From the NCBI GenBank assembly GCA_900546145.1, contig URBN01000003.1, forward strand, positions 1 to 64,000: DNA of 64,000 nucleotides. The letters run 5' to 3'. The stretch's first letter is position 1. Each line of letters opens with the position of its first letter. The position numbers and the translations under genes were made by a program. The notes beneath the pieces were generated by a model that saw nothing but the letters and a program-made list of their open reading frames with translations, was not told the DNA's origin and ran no database searches. Of the stretch, positions 8,621-17,348 are shown piece by piece. The DNA comes from an uncultured Desulfovibrio sp. GTDB lineage: Bacteria > Desulfobacterota > Desulfovibrionia > Desulfovibrionales > Desulfovibrionaceae.

Positions 8621-9436
8621 ATGAATACCGCTAATACTCCCTGCTGCGAACTGACAGTTCTCGATCTTGTTCCCTTCGGTCAGCATGAAGGCAACAGGCG
8701 TTTCTTCGCCCTGCGGCTTTCGCGCCCAGACTGGACGGAATGGAAACCGGGCCAGTTCATTATGGTACGTCCCGAATCCTTCGGTCTGGAATACCCCTGG
8801 GGGAGGCCCCTCGGCATCTGCCTCATCCGCCCCCAGCACCTCATCTGCTTTTTCCAGGTCGTTGGCCGCGGCACAGAGCAGATGTCTCACCTGCGCACAG
8901 ACGACAAGGTCAGAGTATGGGGTCCCCTCGGCAACGGCTTCGCGATGGAACCCGACACGCCGACGCTCCTTCTCGCCGGCGGCATGGGCATAGCACCCTT
9001 CATCGGCTACGTGGCCGAGCATCCGAGGGCCTGGAATCTCACCATGCTTTTCGGGCACACGGCCCCCATAGACTGCTATCCCGTGGACAGCATCAACGAG
9101 CGTATCCCCATCGACACGCTCCGGGAGACCGTCCCCGGCGATCTCGACAACCTCATTTTTTCTCTCGAGGAACGCATCAAGGAGTACGCTTCCCAGAACG
9201 GACTCATCCTGGCCTGCGGTCCCACGCCCTTCCTTCGCACCATCCAGAAATTCGCCAGCCAGTACCACGCCCGCTGTCAGCTTTCCCTGGAAAACAAAAT
9301 GGCCTGCGGTGTCGGCGGCTGCCTCGGATGTGTCGTCCGCACGACAGAAGCCTGGCCCGATCCCGCGAAGCGCGGCGCCCCGGTACAGTGTTGCACACAG
9401 GGGCCCGTTTTCTGGTCTGATCAGGTCGTTTTCTAA
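8621..9436 (+). CDS. pyrK: Dihydroorotate dehydrogenase electron-transfer subunit
   Basis: Partner subunit of the class 1B dihydroorotate dehydrogenase (PyrDB-PyrK), carrying FAD and a 2Fe-2S cluster to pass electrons to NAD. In 271 residues it shows a ferredoxin-reductase-like FAD domain, the NAD site with LLAGGMGIAPF, and a C-terminal cluster with cysteines in MACGVGGCLGC and VQCCTQGPVF. No Shine-Dalgarno sequence precedes the ATG, and no alternative start lies between residue 1 and the conserved ELTVLDL segment. It opens an eight-gene rightward operon that runs to 16739. Confidence 0.92.
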   Translation: MNTANTPCCELTVLDLVPFGQHEGNRRFFALRLSRPDWTEWKPGQFIMVRPESFGLEYPWGRPLGICLIRPQHLICFFQVVGRGTEQMSHLRTDDKVRVWGPLGNGFAMEPDTPTLLLAGGMGIAPFIGYVAEHPRAWNLTMLFGHTAPIDCYPVDSINERIPIDTLRETVPGDLDNLIFSLEERIKEYASQNGLILACGPTPFLRTIQKFASQYHARCQLSLENKMACGVGGCLGCVVRTTEAWPDPAKRGAPVQCCTQGPVFWSDQVVF

Positions 9437-9534
9437 AAGACTTTTTCCTGTTCTCCCGCGCGCCCTCTCCCCCTGCCGCCCAGTCGCCCGGGGCAGAGCA
9501 CCTTCCTGCGCGGAGAAGCGAGGCAGAATTCACC

Positions 9535-10476
9535 ATGCCAAATAAAGAGACTTCCGTAGCCGTGTCCCTCAGGGGGCAGATGCATTCCCTCACTCTGAAA
9601 AACCCCGTCATGACCGCTTCGGGCACCTTTGGCTACGGCGCGGAATTCGCCAGGTACGGCAGACTCTCTTCCCTCGGCGGCATTATCGTCAAAGGCCTGT
9701 CCCTGCAGCCCAGGGAGGGCAATCCCACCCCCCGCATCGCCGAAACGCCCTGTGGCATGCTGAATGCCGTGGGGCTGCAGAACGACGGCGTAAAGGAATT
9801 CCTTGAGCACAAGCTTCCGGCCCTTCCCTGGAAAGAAGTACCTGTTATCGCCAACATTTACGCTACAAGCGCGGAAGAGTTCGGAGAACTGGCAGCGCGT
9901 CTCAACGGAGTTGAGGGTGTGGCAGCTCTGGAACTCAACATTTCCTGCCCCAACGTTCACGCCGGCGGCTCACTTTTCGGTCAGGATCCGGTTCAGGCCG
10001 CGGCAGTGGTCAGAGCCGTGCGGCGCAATGCGCCCGACAAGCACATCATCGTCAAACTGACGCCCAACGTCACCAGCATCGCGGACATTGCGAAGAGCGT
10101 CGAGGCCGAGGGCGCAGATTCCGTGTCCTGCATTAACACCCTCCTGGGCATGGCCGTGGATCTGAGGCGCCGCGCCCCGAGGCTCGCCAACGTGGTGGGC
10201 GGCCTTTCCGGTCCCTGCATCAAGCCTGTCGCCCTGCGCTGTGTCTGGCAGACTGCGCACGCAGTCAGAATCCCCGTCATAGGCGTTGGTGGTATCTGCA
10301 CGGCCGAGGACCTTCTTGAATTCATCCTCGTTGGAGCTTCGGCCGTTGAGATCGGAACGGCGAACTTCATGCGTCCTGACGCCGCCTTCCATATTGCGGA
10401 GAGTCTGCCCGGCGTCATGGAGCAGTACGGGATCAGAAGCCTCGATGAAATCCGCGGCCAGCTCAAAGTGAGCTAG
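9535..10476 (+). CDS. pyrD: Dihydroorotate dehydrogenase catalytic subunit (class 1B)
   Basis: FMN enzyme of 313 residues that oxidises dihydroorotate to orotate in pyrimidine synthesis. The catalytic cysteine sits in NISCPNVH, followed by the GGSLFG loop. The phosphate-binding GVGGI and GASAVEIGTA segments of the TIM barrel come late. It follows pyrK after a 98-base gap and is four bases ahead of the GNAT-like gene. The pairing with PyrK identifies it as the NAD-linked 1B type. Confidence 0.93.
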   Translation: MPNKETSVAVSLRGQMHSLTLKNPVMTASGTFGYGAEFARYGRLSSLGGIIVKGLSLQPREGNPTPRIAETPCGMLNAVGLQNDGVKEFLEHKLPALPWKEVPVIANIYATSAEEFGELAARLNGVEGVAALELNISCPNVHAGGSLFGQDPVQAAAVVRAVRRNAPDKHIIVKLTPNVTSIADIAKSVEAEGADSVSCINTLLGMAVDLRRRAPRLANVVGGLSGPCIKPVALRCVWQTAHAVRIPVIGVGGICTAEDLLEFILVGASAVEIGTANFMRPDAAFHIAESLPGVMEQYGIRSLDEIRGQLKVS

Positions 10477-10480
10477 GCCT

Positions 10481-11608
10481 ATGTCTCTTGAAATTGTCAA
10501 GGTCAGCACCCCTGCTGACCTCAACAGGTTCGTCAGCCTTCCCTGGAAGGTCTATGCGCATTCCCCTCTGTGGGTGCCCAATCTCAAATCCGACGACAGG
10601 ACACTCCTGACGCCGGGGAAGCATCCCTTCTGGGAAACGGCACACCGCGAGCTTTTTCTCGCCCTTCGGGACGGGGAAGCCGTGGGGCGCATCGCAGCCA
10701 TCGTTGACAAAAAATACAATGACTTCGCCAGCGAGAAGTGTGGTGCCTTCGGCTTTTTCGAGTGTCTGCCGGATCCCGAAGCCCCTTCCGCCCTCCTCAG
10801 GGCCGCATACGGCTGGCTGAAAGAACAGGGCATGCGTTTCATGCGCGGTCCCCTCAATCCTTCCACAAACTATACCTGCGGCCTCCTCGTTGACGGCTTT
10901 GACGAGCCTCCGGCCATCATGATGCCATGGAATCCGCCGGAATACGCCTCCTGGTTCGCAGCCTTCAATATGCGCAAGGAAAAGGATCTCTTCGCCTACC
11001 GCATAGACAAAAAGACCGTGAAGGTCTCCGGCAGCATCCAGGAAGAGCTCGACCGCCTGAAGGGGCAGAAGAACTTCACCTACCGTGCCTCAAGCAAAGC
11101 AACGCTCGCCGGAGACGCCAAAATCATGCTTCAGATCTACCGTGAGTCCTGGAGCAAAAATTTTGGCTTCGTGCCTCTCTCCCCGAAGGAGTCGGACGCT
11201 CTGGTCAAAGAACTGGTCACTTATCTCGATCCCCAGTACTTTGTCCTCTTCTTCCACGGCGATGAACCCGCCGGAGGCATGGTCGCTTTTCCTGACTACA
11301 CCCCGCTCCTGAAGCGCCTCAACGGCGGCATAGGTCTTCTGGCCCCATGGCATTTTCTCAGGACCAGGAAACTTTCCCGCCGGGGATACCGCATCATCCT
11401 TTTCGGCATCAGGGAAGAATACAGACTGCTCGGACTGCCTCTTCTCGTCCTCGATTATATGCTGGAAAAAGCCAAGAGCTCCCCTGACTTTGAATGGGTG
11501 GAAGGCTCCTGGGTGCTCGAGGACAATGCTGCGGTCGACGACCTCATTGAAGACTTCTCCGGCCGCATCACCAAACGCTACAGAATCTATCGCAAGGAAA
11601 TTTTGTGA
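10481..11608 (+). CDS. GNAT-like N-acyltransferase, unknown substrate
   Basis: Protein of 375 residues resembling the large GNAT-fold family often annotated as N-acetyltransferase, with conserved-looking blocks GRIAAIVD and GFFEC in the first 100 residues and RGPLNPSTNYTCG near 125. The C-terminal half has a second acyltransferase-like segment around the GGMVAFPDYTPLLK block. The exact reaction is not known to me. It overlaps the next gene by four bases (GTGA), so the products are likely made together. Its place in a pyrimidine-led operon gives no functional clue. Confidence 0.65.
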   Translation: MSLEIVKVSTPADLNRFVSLPWKVYAHSPLWVPNLKSDDRTLLTPGKHPFWETAHRELFLALRDGEAVGRIAAIVDKKYNDFASEKCGAFGFFECLPDPEAPSALLRAAYGWLKEQGMRFMRGPLNPSTNYTCGLLVDGFDEPPAIMMPWNPPEYASWFAAFNMRKEKDLFAYRIDKKTVKVSGSIQEELDRLKGQKNFTYRASSKATLAGDAKIMLQIYRESWSKNFGFVPLSPKESDALVKELVTYLDPQYFVLFFHGDEPAGGMVAFPDYTPLLKRLNGGIGLLAPWHFLRTRKLSRRGYRIILFGIREEYRLLGLPLLVLDYMLEKAKSSPDFEWVEGSWVLEDNAAVDDLIEDFSGRITKRYRIYRKEIL

Positions 11609-12618
11609 ACTTCGCATTCCTGAACAGCCGCCGCATTTTCATCACCGGCGGCACGGGTTTTGTCGGAAGTCATCTTCTCCCCCTGCTTGCAGAAGCCGGA
11701 GCTTCCGTCACCGTCCTCGTCCGTCCCACATCCGATATTTCCCATCTTCCCCCTTCCGTTAAAACCGTCCAGGTCAGCCTCACGGACAGCGCTGCCCTCA
11801 GCGAGGCTATCAGGGGTTCGGACACCGTCATTCACATGGCCGCTCTGCTCTTCGGGCTCGGCTGGCAGGATTACCTCAGCGCCAATGCCAGGGCTGCGGC
11901 CAGTCTGGCGGAAGCCTGCTCCAGACTCGGCAAGGACGGCCCCAGAAGATTCATCCATGTCTCCTCTCTTTCGGCTGCAGGGCCGTGCTGCTCGGAAGAA
12001 GGCGTCAGTGAGGCAGATGCCGGCCTTCCGGTGTCCGCCTACGGCTGGTCCAAGCGTCTGGCGGAAAACATTCTCAGAGCCAGCCTTGGTGACAGGCTGG
12101 TCATCGTCCGGCCTCCTATCATCTATGGCTCGGGAGACAGGGGCATGCTCCCCGTCTACAAAGGCCTCAAGAAAGGCCTTGCCGTCCTCCCGGGGCTCAG
12201 TGGAAAATTCCCGGTGTCCGCCATGCACGCCCACGATGTGGCGCAGGCCATCATGCTCTGCTGTCAGGACAAAGCCTCCGGTGTCTACCACCTGAACGAC
12301 GGCCGGGTTTATTCCATGAGGGACATTTATCTTGCCGCATCCAGGGCTATCGGCAGGAAACCCCGCATTCTGCGGCTGCCCTTATGGTTCATGGGGCTCA
12401 CAGCGGCGCTCTGCACGGCAGCGGGCTACGCTGCCAGAAAGCTCGGCGCGAAGCGCGCTCCAAACTGGAACATCGACAAATTCCGTGAAGCAAGGCAGTG
12501 CGGCTGGACCGGATCGAGCGCCCGTATTTCTTCGGAACTCGGCTTTGAACCCTCCGTCGACCTTGATGAAGGCATGCGTGAAACCATGGCCGGAAACCAC
12601 AGGATGGGACTGCTTTGA
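11605..12618 (+). CDS. NAD-dependent epimerase/dehydratase (extended SDR)
   Basis: Extended short-chain dehydrogenase of 337 residues. The N-terminal GGTGFVGSHL motif binds NAD(P), and the active-site Ser (VSSLSA) and YxxxK-like AYGWSK motif are present. A hydrophobic region near 255-275 (WFMGLTAALCTAAGY) could be a membrane contact, as in sterol or hopanoid-type SDRs such as HpnA. Its start is GTG, overlapping the stop of the upstream gene as GTGA. Its own stop overlaps a TTG start of the ABC-F gene. Substrate is unknown. Confidence 0.72.
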   Translation: MNFAFLNSRRIFITGGTGFVGSHLLPLLAEAGASVTVLVRPTSDISHLPPSVKTVQVSLTDSAALSEAIRGSDTVIHMAALLFGLGWQDYLSANARAAASLAEACSRLGKDGPRRFIHVSSLSAAGPCCSEEGVSEADAGLPVSAYGWSKRLAENILRASLGDRLVIVRPPIIYGSGDRGMLPVYKGLKKGLAVLPGLSGKFPVSAMHAHDVAQAIMLCCQDKASGVYHLNDGRVYSMRDIYLAASRAIGRKPRILRLPLWFMGLTAALCTAAGYAARKLGAKRAPNWNIDKFREARQCGWTGSSARISSELGFEPSVDLDEGMRETMAGNHRMGLL

Positions 12619-14612
12619 AAATCACACTACAGGAAATTTCCAAATCCTTCGGCGGACGCGACATCTTTTCCAACTTCTCGCTGGACATCGAATCGGGAAT
12701 GCATCTGTGCGTCTGCGGTCCCAACGGCATGGGCAAATCCACGCTCCTGCGCATGATAGCGGGCGTGGAAAGCATCGACGGCGGGCATATCTCCATTCCC
12801 AAGGGCTGCCGGCTCGGTTATGTGGAGCAGGAACTGTCAAAGGAAAACCTGGAAACGCCCCTGCTCACCTACGTGCTCGATGTGGTCCATGACTGGAGCG
12901 ATTTTTGGGATGCCTGGGAAAAAGCCTCCAAAGCGAAGGATCAGGCAGAGCTGACAAGGCTCATGCACAAGCAGGCCGAACTCGAGGCCATATATGGCTA
13001 CAACCCCGAGCAGCGGGCCAAGGAAGTGCTTTCCGGCCTCGGATTTTCAGAAGCCAAATGGCATCTCCGTCTGGGAGAGCTTTCGGGCGGCTGGCGCGAA
13101 CGCGCCAAACTCGCCCGCGTGCTGACGGCCGGCGCCGATGTCCTTCTTCTCGACGAACCGACAAACCACCTCGATATAGATGCCGTGGAATGGCTGGAAG
13201 ATTTTCTGATGGGCTTTCAGGGCTCGCTTGTCTTCGTCGCCCATGACCGCGTCTTCATGGACAAGGTGGGCACGCACGTTCTCTATCTCGGTCTCTCTAA
13301 ACCTGTTTTCCGGAAAGCGACGTACACGCAGTTCCTCAAGCTGCAGGAAAACTACGACATGCAGCGGGAAAGAGAGGCCAAGGCTCTGCAGGCCGAGCTC
13401 GATCACAAAATGGCCTTTGTGGATCGCTTCCGCTACAAGGCCACCAAGGCACGCCAGGCAGGTTCCCGGCTGAAGCAGGTCAAAAAACTCGAAAAGGAAC
13501 TTGAAGGCTACAGGCCCGAGCCGAAGCGCAAGGAGCTCAGTTTCTCCTGGCCCGAAGCACCACACGCCGAAAAGACGGTGGTTTCCGCCGTCGACCTGGC
13601 TTTTCATTTCCCTGACGGAAAAACCATGTGGCCGCCTCTCACCTTCAACATCTTCAACGGCCAGCGCATCGCTCTCGTGGGCCACAACGGGTGCGGCAAA
13701 TCGACGCTCATAAAGATCCTTGCCAGCCGCCTCGCGGCCACAGGCGGCAGCTTCCAGATGGGCTCCAGCGTGAAGCTCGGGTACTACGCCCAGCATCAGA
13801 TGGATCTCCTGCGCCCTGATGCCACGGTTCTCGCCGAGATCAGGCACAATTCAGACCCCCACACGACGGAAAACGAACTCATGAGCGTGCTCGGTCTTTT
13901 CCTGCTCGGTCAGGATTATTTTGACCGGGAGGTGTCCGTGCTCTCTGGTGGCGAAAAATGCCGGCTCGTACTGGCCACGCTCTTCCTGAAACGCTGCAAC
14001 ATGCTGCTTCTGGACGAACCCACGAACCACCTGGATCTCGAAAGCCGTGAAGCCCTGTGCAAAGCCCTGCAGAACTTCCAGGGAACGCTGCTCATGGTCG
14101 CCCATGACCGCTGGCTGCTCTCCCAGACGGGCTGTGAAATATGGGCACTGGACGAGCAGGGCATCCATCATTTCCCGACGTTCCAGGCCTACGATGACGA
14201 CCGGCACGCCAAAGCGGCAGCGGCCGCTGCGGAGACAAAGAAGGAACAGCCTGCCGTGTCCCCTGCTGATCAGGGGGACGCACAGCGGCGTTCCATGAGC
14301 CGTGACGAGCTGAAGCGCCTCAAGCGTCAGGAAGCAGAGGCGCGCAACGCCATGCACAAGAAGCTCAAGCCGCTTAAGGATCAGTACGCAAAGCTCGAGG
14401 CCCGCCTCAACGATGTCATGACCGCGGAAAGCGACGCCGAGCAGAAGCTGGCCGATCCTGCGACATACGCCAAAAACGATGAATACACAGCCCTTCTGAG
14501 CTCATACAACAGTCTCAAAAGCGAGTGCGAAGATCTCATGGATAAAATGGCCCAGCTCGAAACACAGATAAACGCTATCGAGAACGAGGCCGGGAAGGAC
14601 AGCAATGCCTGA
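12615..14612 (+). CDS. ABC-F family ATPase
   Basis: Soluble tandem ATP-binding cassette protein of 665 residues with no membrane domain, belonging to the ABC-F group that acts on ribosomes (Uup/YheS/EttA). Cassette one has GPNGMGKST, LSGGWRERA and LLLDEPTNHLD. Cassette two has GHNGCGKST, LSGGEKCRL and LLLDEPTNHLD. Charged linker helices lie between them, and the last 90 residues form a predicted coiled coil rich in Lys and Glu. The start codon is TTG, overlapping the preceding stop as TTGA with AGGATGGG upstream. A YheS- or Uup-like role is more likely than antibiotic resistance, but sequence does not decide. Confidence 0.88.
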   Translation: MKITLQEISKSFGGRDIFSNFSLDIESGMHLCVCGPNGMGKSTLLRMIAGVESIDGGHISIPKGCRLGYVEQELSKENLETPLLTYVLDVVHDWSDFWDAWEKASKAKDQAELTRLMHKQAELEAIYGYNPEQRAKEVLSGLGFSEAKWHLRLGELSGGWRERAKLARVLTAGADVLLLDEPTNHLDIDAVEWLEDFLMGFQGSLVFVAHDRVFMDKVGTHVLYLGLSKPVFRKATYTQFLKLQENYDMQREREAKALQAELDHKMAFVDRFRYKATKARQAGSRLKQVKKLEKELEGYRPEPKRKELSFSWPEAPHAEKTVVSAVDLAFHFPDGKTMWPPLTFNIFNGQRIALVGHNGCGKSTLIKILASRLAATGGSFQMGSSVKLGYYAQHQMDLLRPDATVLAEIRHNSDPHTTENELMSVLGLFLLGQDYFDREVSVLSGGEKCRLVLATLFLKRCNMLLLDEPTNHLDLESREALCKALQNFQGTLLMVAHDRWLLSQTGCEIWALDEQGIHHFPTFQAYDDDRHAKAAAAAAETKKEQPAVSPADQGDAQRRSMSRDELKRLKRQEAEARNAMHKKLKPLKDQYAKLEARLNDVMTAESDAEQKLADPATYAKNDEYTALLSSYNSLKSECEDLMDKMAQLETQINAIENEAGKDSNA

Positions 14613-15048
14613 AACAACAGGTCTGCGTGACATCAGAGTAGCAGCGGGTCTCATCTGGAAAGATCCGGAAACAGTGCTGTGCTGCCAGCGTCCGCCGGAC
14701 AAGCCGATGGCCGGTTACTGGGAATTTCCGGGAGGCAAACTCGAACCAGGGGAGACAGCCCTGGAAGCCCTGACCCGGGAACTCTCGGAAGAGCTCGGTA
14801 TCAGCGTTCTCGAAGCCAGGCTCTGGCGGAAAATAGCGCACGACTACCCGGAAAACGGCATCCGGGTGCACCTCAGCTTCTTCCATGTGACCAGATTTGG
14901 CGGAAGCCCTGCGAGCCGCGAGGGACAGCAGTATGTCTGGAAAAACTACCGGCAGGCGCGCAATCTGAATTTCCTCCCTGCTGATGCCGAACTCGTCAGA
15001 GAGCTGACATCCCCCTTCGGGGGAAACGGGCAGGACGGCAGTAATTAA
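14605..15048 (+). CDS. mutT: NUDIX hydrolase, MutT-like
   Basis: NUDIX pyrophosphohydrolase of 147 residues. The complete box GGKLEPGETALEALTRELSEE..G lies near 38-60 with all metal-binding glutamates. The N-terminus (VAAGLIW...VLCCQRP) and GYWEFPGGK match the 8-oxo-dGTP diphosphatase branch, which cleans the nucleotide pool of oxidised dGTP. It overlaps the end of the ABC-F gene by eight bases and is followed after 16 bases by the peptidase. Confidence 0.85.
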   Translation: MPETTGLRDIRVAAGLIWKDPETVLCCQRPPDKPMAGYWEFPGGKLEPGETALEALTRELSEELGISVLEARLWRKIAHDYPENGIRVHLSFFHVTRFGGSPASREGQQYVWKNYRQARNLNFLPADAELVRELTSPFGGNGQDGSN

Positions 15049-15064
15049 GTAAAGGAGTCAGCAT

Positions 15065-16123
15065 ATGTCTTTTGCCCAGCGCAGAGAAAAACTGAGGGAA
15101 CTGATGTCGGCGCGATCCCTCGACGCCATGCTCGTGAGCTATGCATCCAACCGTTATTATCTGTCGGGATTCGAGCTCCACGACGTACAGCTCAACGAAA
15201 GCGCGGGCTCTCTGGTCATCACGCGTGACGGCAGGGACTACCTGTGCACGGACGCCCGCTATACAGACGCGGCCAGGGCCATCTGGCCTGAAAACGACAT
15301 TTACATCTATTCGGGCAGCATACCGCAGGCTCTGCGCAGACTGCTCGCCTGCTGCGGCTCGAGGATAGGCTTTGAGGCCGGATCCGTATCCGCAGCCTTT
15401 GCTAAGGAACTTTCCGAAGGACTCACGCTTGAACCCTGTGACGGAATGGTAGAAGAGCTCCGGCTCATCAAGGAACCGGAAGAAATCGCCTCTCTCGAGA
15501 AATCTTTCGCGGTTAACCACGCCATGCTCAAATGGATCAAGGGTGAAATCAGGGAAGGCATGACAGAGGCGGAAGTCTCCTGGATGATCGAACGCTATTT
15601 CCGCGAGCACGGAGCGAGCGAGCTGGCTTTCCCGAGCATTGTCGCCTTCGGGGAAAACGGCGCCCTTCCCCACGCTATCCCCGGAGAGAAGAAACTTGAA
15701 GAAAATATGTCCGTGCTTCTCGATGTGGGCTGCCGGGTAGATACCTACTGCTCGGATCAGACGAGAACGTTCTGGTTCGGTGAAAAAGAAGATCCGAAGT
15801 TCACGCGTATCCGCGATCTCGTTCAGGAAGCGCAGAGTAATGCCATCAAGCACATGCACCCCGGCATGCTGATGTCCGATGCCTACAACCTGGCCATGGA
15901 CGTCTTCCGGAAGGCTGGAGAAGACACACACTTCACACACAGTCTCGGTCACGGCGTGGGACTCGACACACACGAGAAGCCCTCGCTGAGCCCGAGCTCC
16001 AAAGGCATTCTCAAACCTGGCATGACAGTAACTGTGGAGCCGGGGCTCTACTATCCGGGGTGGGGAGGCGTGCGGCTCGAATTCACCACCATCATGGAAG
16101 AGAACGGACCAAGGATTCTCTAA
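15065..16123 (+). CDS. M24 family Xaa-Pro aminopeptidase
   Basis: Two-domain creatinase/aminopeptidase P fold protein of 352 residues. The C-terminal pita-bread domain has the metal ligands in order: DVGCRVDTYCSDQTR (two Asp), THSLGHGVG (His), TVEPGLYYPG (Glu) and the late EFTTI segment (Glu). The N-terminal domain includes the family's SNRYYLSGF pattern. It should remove N-terminal residues before proline. It has AAAGGAG upstream of ATG and lies in the pyrK operon. Confidence 0.88.
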   Translation: MSFAQRREKLRELMSARSLDAMLVSYASNRYYLSGFELHDVQLNESAGSLVITRDGRDYLCTDARYTDAARAIWPENDIYIYSGSIPQALRRLLACCGSRIGFEAGSVSAAFAKELSEGLTLEPCDGMVEELRLIKEPEEIASLEKSFAVNHAMLKWIKGEIREGMTEAEVSWMIERYFREHGASELAFPSIVAFGENGALPHAIPGEKKLEENMSVLLDVGCRVDTYCSDQTRTFWFGEKEDPKFTRIRDLVQEAQSNAIKHMHPGMLMSDAYNLAMDVFRKAGEDTHFTHSLGHGVGLDTHEKPSLSPSSKGILKPGMTVTVEPGLYYPGWGGVRLEFTTIMEENGPRIL

Positions 16124-16139
16124 AGAGGAAAGGAGTGCC

Positions 16140-16739
16140 ATGCAGCGCGTATTTCTCGTGGGTGCCAGGGCTTCAGGCAAAAGCACCATCGGCCGCAGTC
16201 TGGCGGAAACTCTCGGCTGCCCCTTTCTGGATACGGACAAAGAACTGACCAGAGATCTCGGGTGCTCCATCGATGTTTTCGTGAAAGAGAACGGATGGGA
16301 CGCCTTCCGGAGGAAAGAACACGAGACACTGAAGAGGCTCGCCGGTTCTGAAGAAGAAAAGCAGGACGGAGAGTGGCTTGTCATTGCCACGGGCGGCGGC
16401 ATGGTACTCCTTCCTGAAAACAGAAAAATCCTGAGGGAGAAAGGCATCACGTTCTATCTGGAGGCACCTGTAGAAGTTCTGGTGCGGCGTCTTTCAGAGG
16501 ATCCGATGTCAGACACGCGCCCCTCGCTCACGGGAAAGGGGCTGCTCGAGGAAGTTGCCGGCGTCGTAAAAGACCGCGAACCTCTCTACAGGGAAGCCAG
16601 CCATCATTGCGTCAGCACTAACCAGTCAGTAAAAAATATTGTCAGAGAAATTTACCAAAAGTTATATAAGGACACCCCCTGCCCCCTAAAGATTGAGCCT
16701 TTGCGCGCGGCTCCGGAAAAACTTCAAGAAAATTCGTAA
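16140..16739 (+). CDS. aroK: Shikimate kinase
   Basis: Phosphorylates shikimate in the chorismate pathway. In 199 residues it shows the P-loop GARASGKST (8-16), the LDTDKELT shikimate/Mg motif, the ATGGGMV glycine motif, and the DTRPSLTG lid segment. The C-terminal 25 residues run past the usual end of the family and look unstructured. It is last in the operon starting at pyrK and has AGGAAAGGAG upstream. Another chorismate gene, aroC, lies at 36934-37998. Confidence 0.88.
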   Translation: MQRVFLVGARASGKSTIGRSLAETLGCPFLDTDKELTRDLGCSIDVFVKENGWDAFRRKEHETLKRLAGSEEEKQDGEWLVIATGGGMVLLPENRKILREKGITFYLEAPVEVLVRRLSEDPMSDTRPSLTGKGLLEEVAGVVKDREPLYREASHHCVSTNQSVKNIVREIYQKLYKDTPCPLKIEPLRAAPEKLQENS

Positions 16740-16846
16740 AAAAAGGTTTTCGGGACTATGTGCCTTTTTTCACTTAAAAGTTTGAAAATAAAGCAAAAAG
16801 AAAAAAGCAGATCCGATAACCTATTGTCTTTAGTCGATTTACCTAA

Positions 16847-16875
16847 TTGACACAGTCCCATGGAATGGGTAGGAA
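16847..16875 (+). promoter_or_regulatory. Candidate promoter of the ATP synthase operon
   Basis: A perfect TTGACA (16847-16852), a 17-base spacer and a weaker TAGGAA (16870-16875) would start transcription near 16882, about 37 bases ahead of the GTG start of atpF'. The flanking 16740-16846 region is AT-rich and has a short A/T-rich hairpin that may terminate the aroK operon. Confidence 0.45.
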
Positions 16876-16918
16876 AAGAGTCCGAAGCCTGTATACTCGT
16901 CCAAGAGGAGGAAGGAAC

Positions 16919-17338
16919 GTGCTGGATTTAAACATCACCATGCTTTTTCAGCTGGCGAATTTCCTGATTACCCTCTTCGTTCTGAACCTTTTGCTCATCA
17001 GACCCATCAGAAAAATCATCCGCGACAGAAAGGCCCTTATGGACAATCTGAGTGGTGAGGCTGAGTCTTTTGAGACAAAAGCCAAGGACCGTCTTGAAAA
17101 CTATGAGGCGGAACTGACGAAGGCCCGTCAGGATGCGACCGCTGCTCGTGAGAGCGGCCGTCAAGCCGGACAGAAAGAGCAGCAGGCACTCGTTGAAGCA
17201 GCGCAGAAAGAGGCCCAGGGTATCCTTGGTGAAGCCCGCAAAAAGCTTAATGCCGAAGCGGAGTCTTCTCTTGCCGAACTGCGTTCGCAGATTGGGAAAC
17301 TCTCCCAGCAGCTCGCCACCCGCGTACTTAACGGATAG
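16919..17338 (+). CDS. atpF': F-type ATP synthase b' subunit
   Basis: Peripheral-stalk subunit of the F1Fo ATP synthase, 139 residues. The N-terminus has one membrane helix at about 5-27 (FQLANFLITLFVLNLLLI) and the rest is a charged coiled coil rich in Ala, Glu and Lys. The GTG at 16919 is preferred because GAGGAGGAAGG precedes it directly, and the reading upstream of it lacks a ribosome site. It is followed by a second, different b-type gene. Such b' plus b pairs are usual in Desulfovibrio and photosynthetic bacteria and form a heterodimeric stalk. Confidence 0.88.
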   Translation: MLDLNITMLFQLANFLITLFVLNLLLIRPIRKIIRDRKALMDNLSGEAESFETKAKDRLENYEAELTKARQDATAARESGRQAGQKEQQALVEAAQKEAQGILGEARKKLNAEAESSLAELRSQIGKLSQQLATRVLNG

Positions 17339-17348
17339 GAGTGTTGCA

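Noticed and set aside
16740..16846. Strong terminator after aroK
   Set aside because: Only a short A/T-rich hairpin is seen, so it was not listed as a feature.
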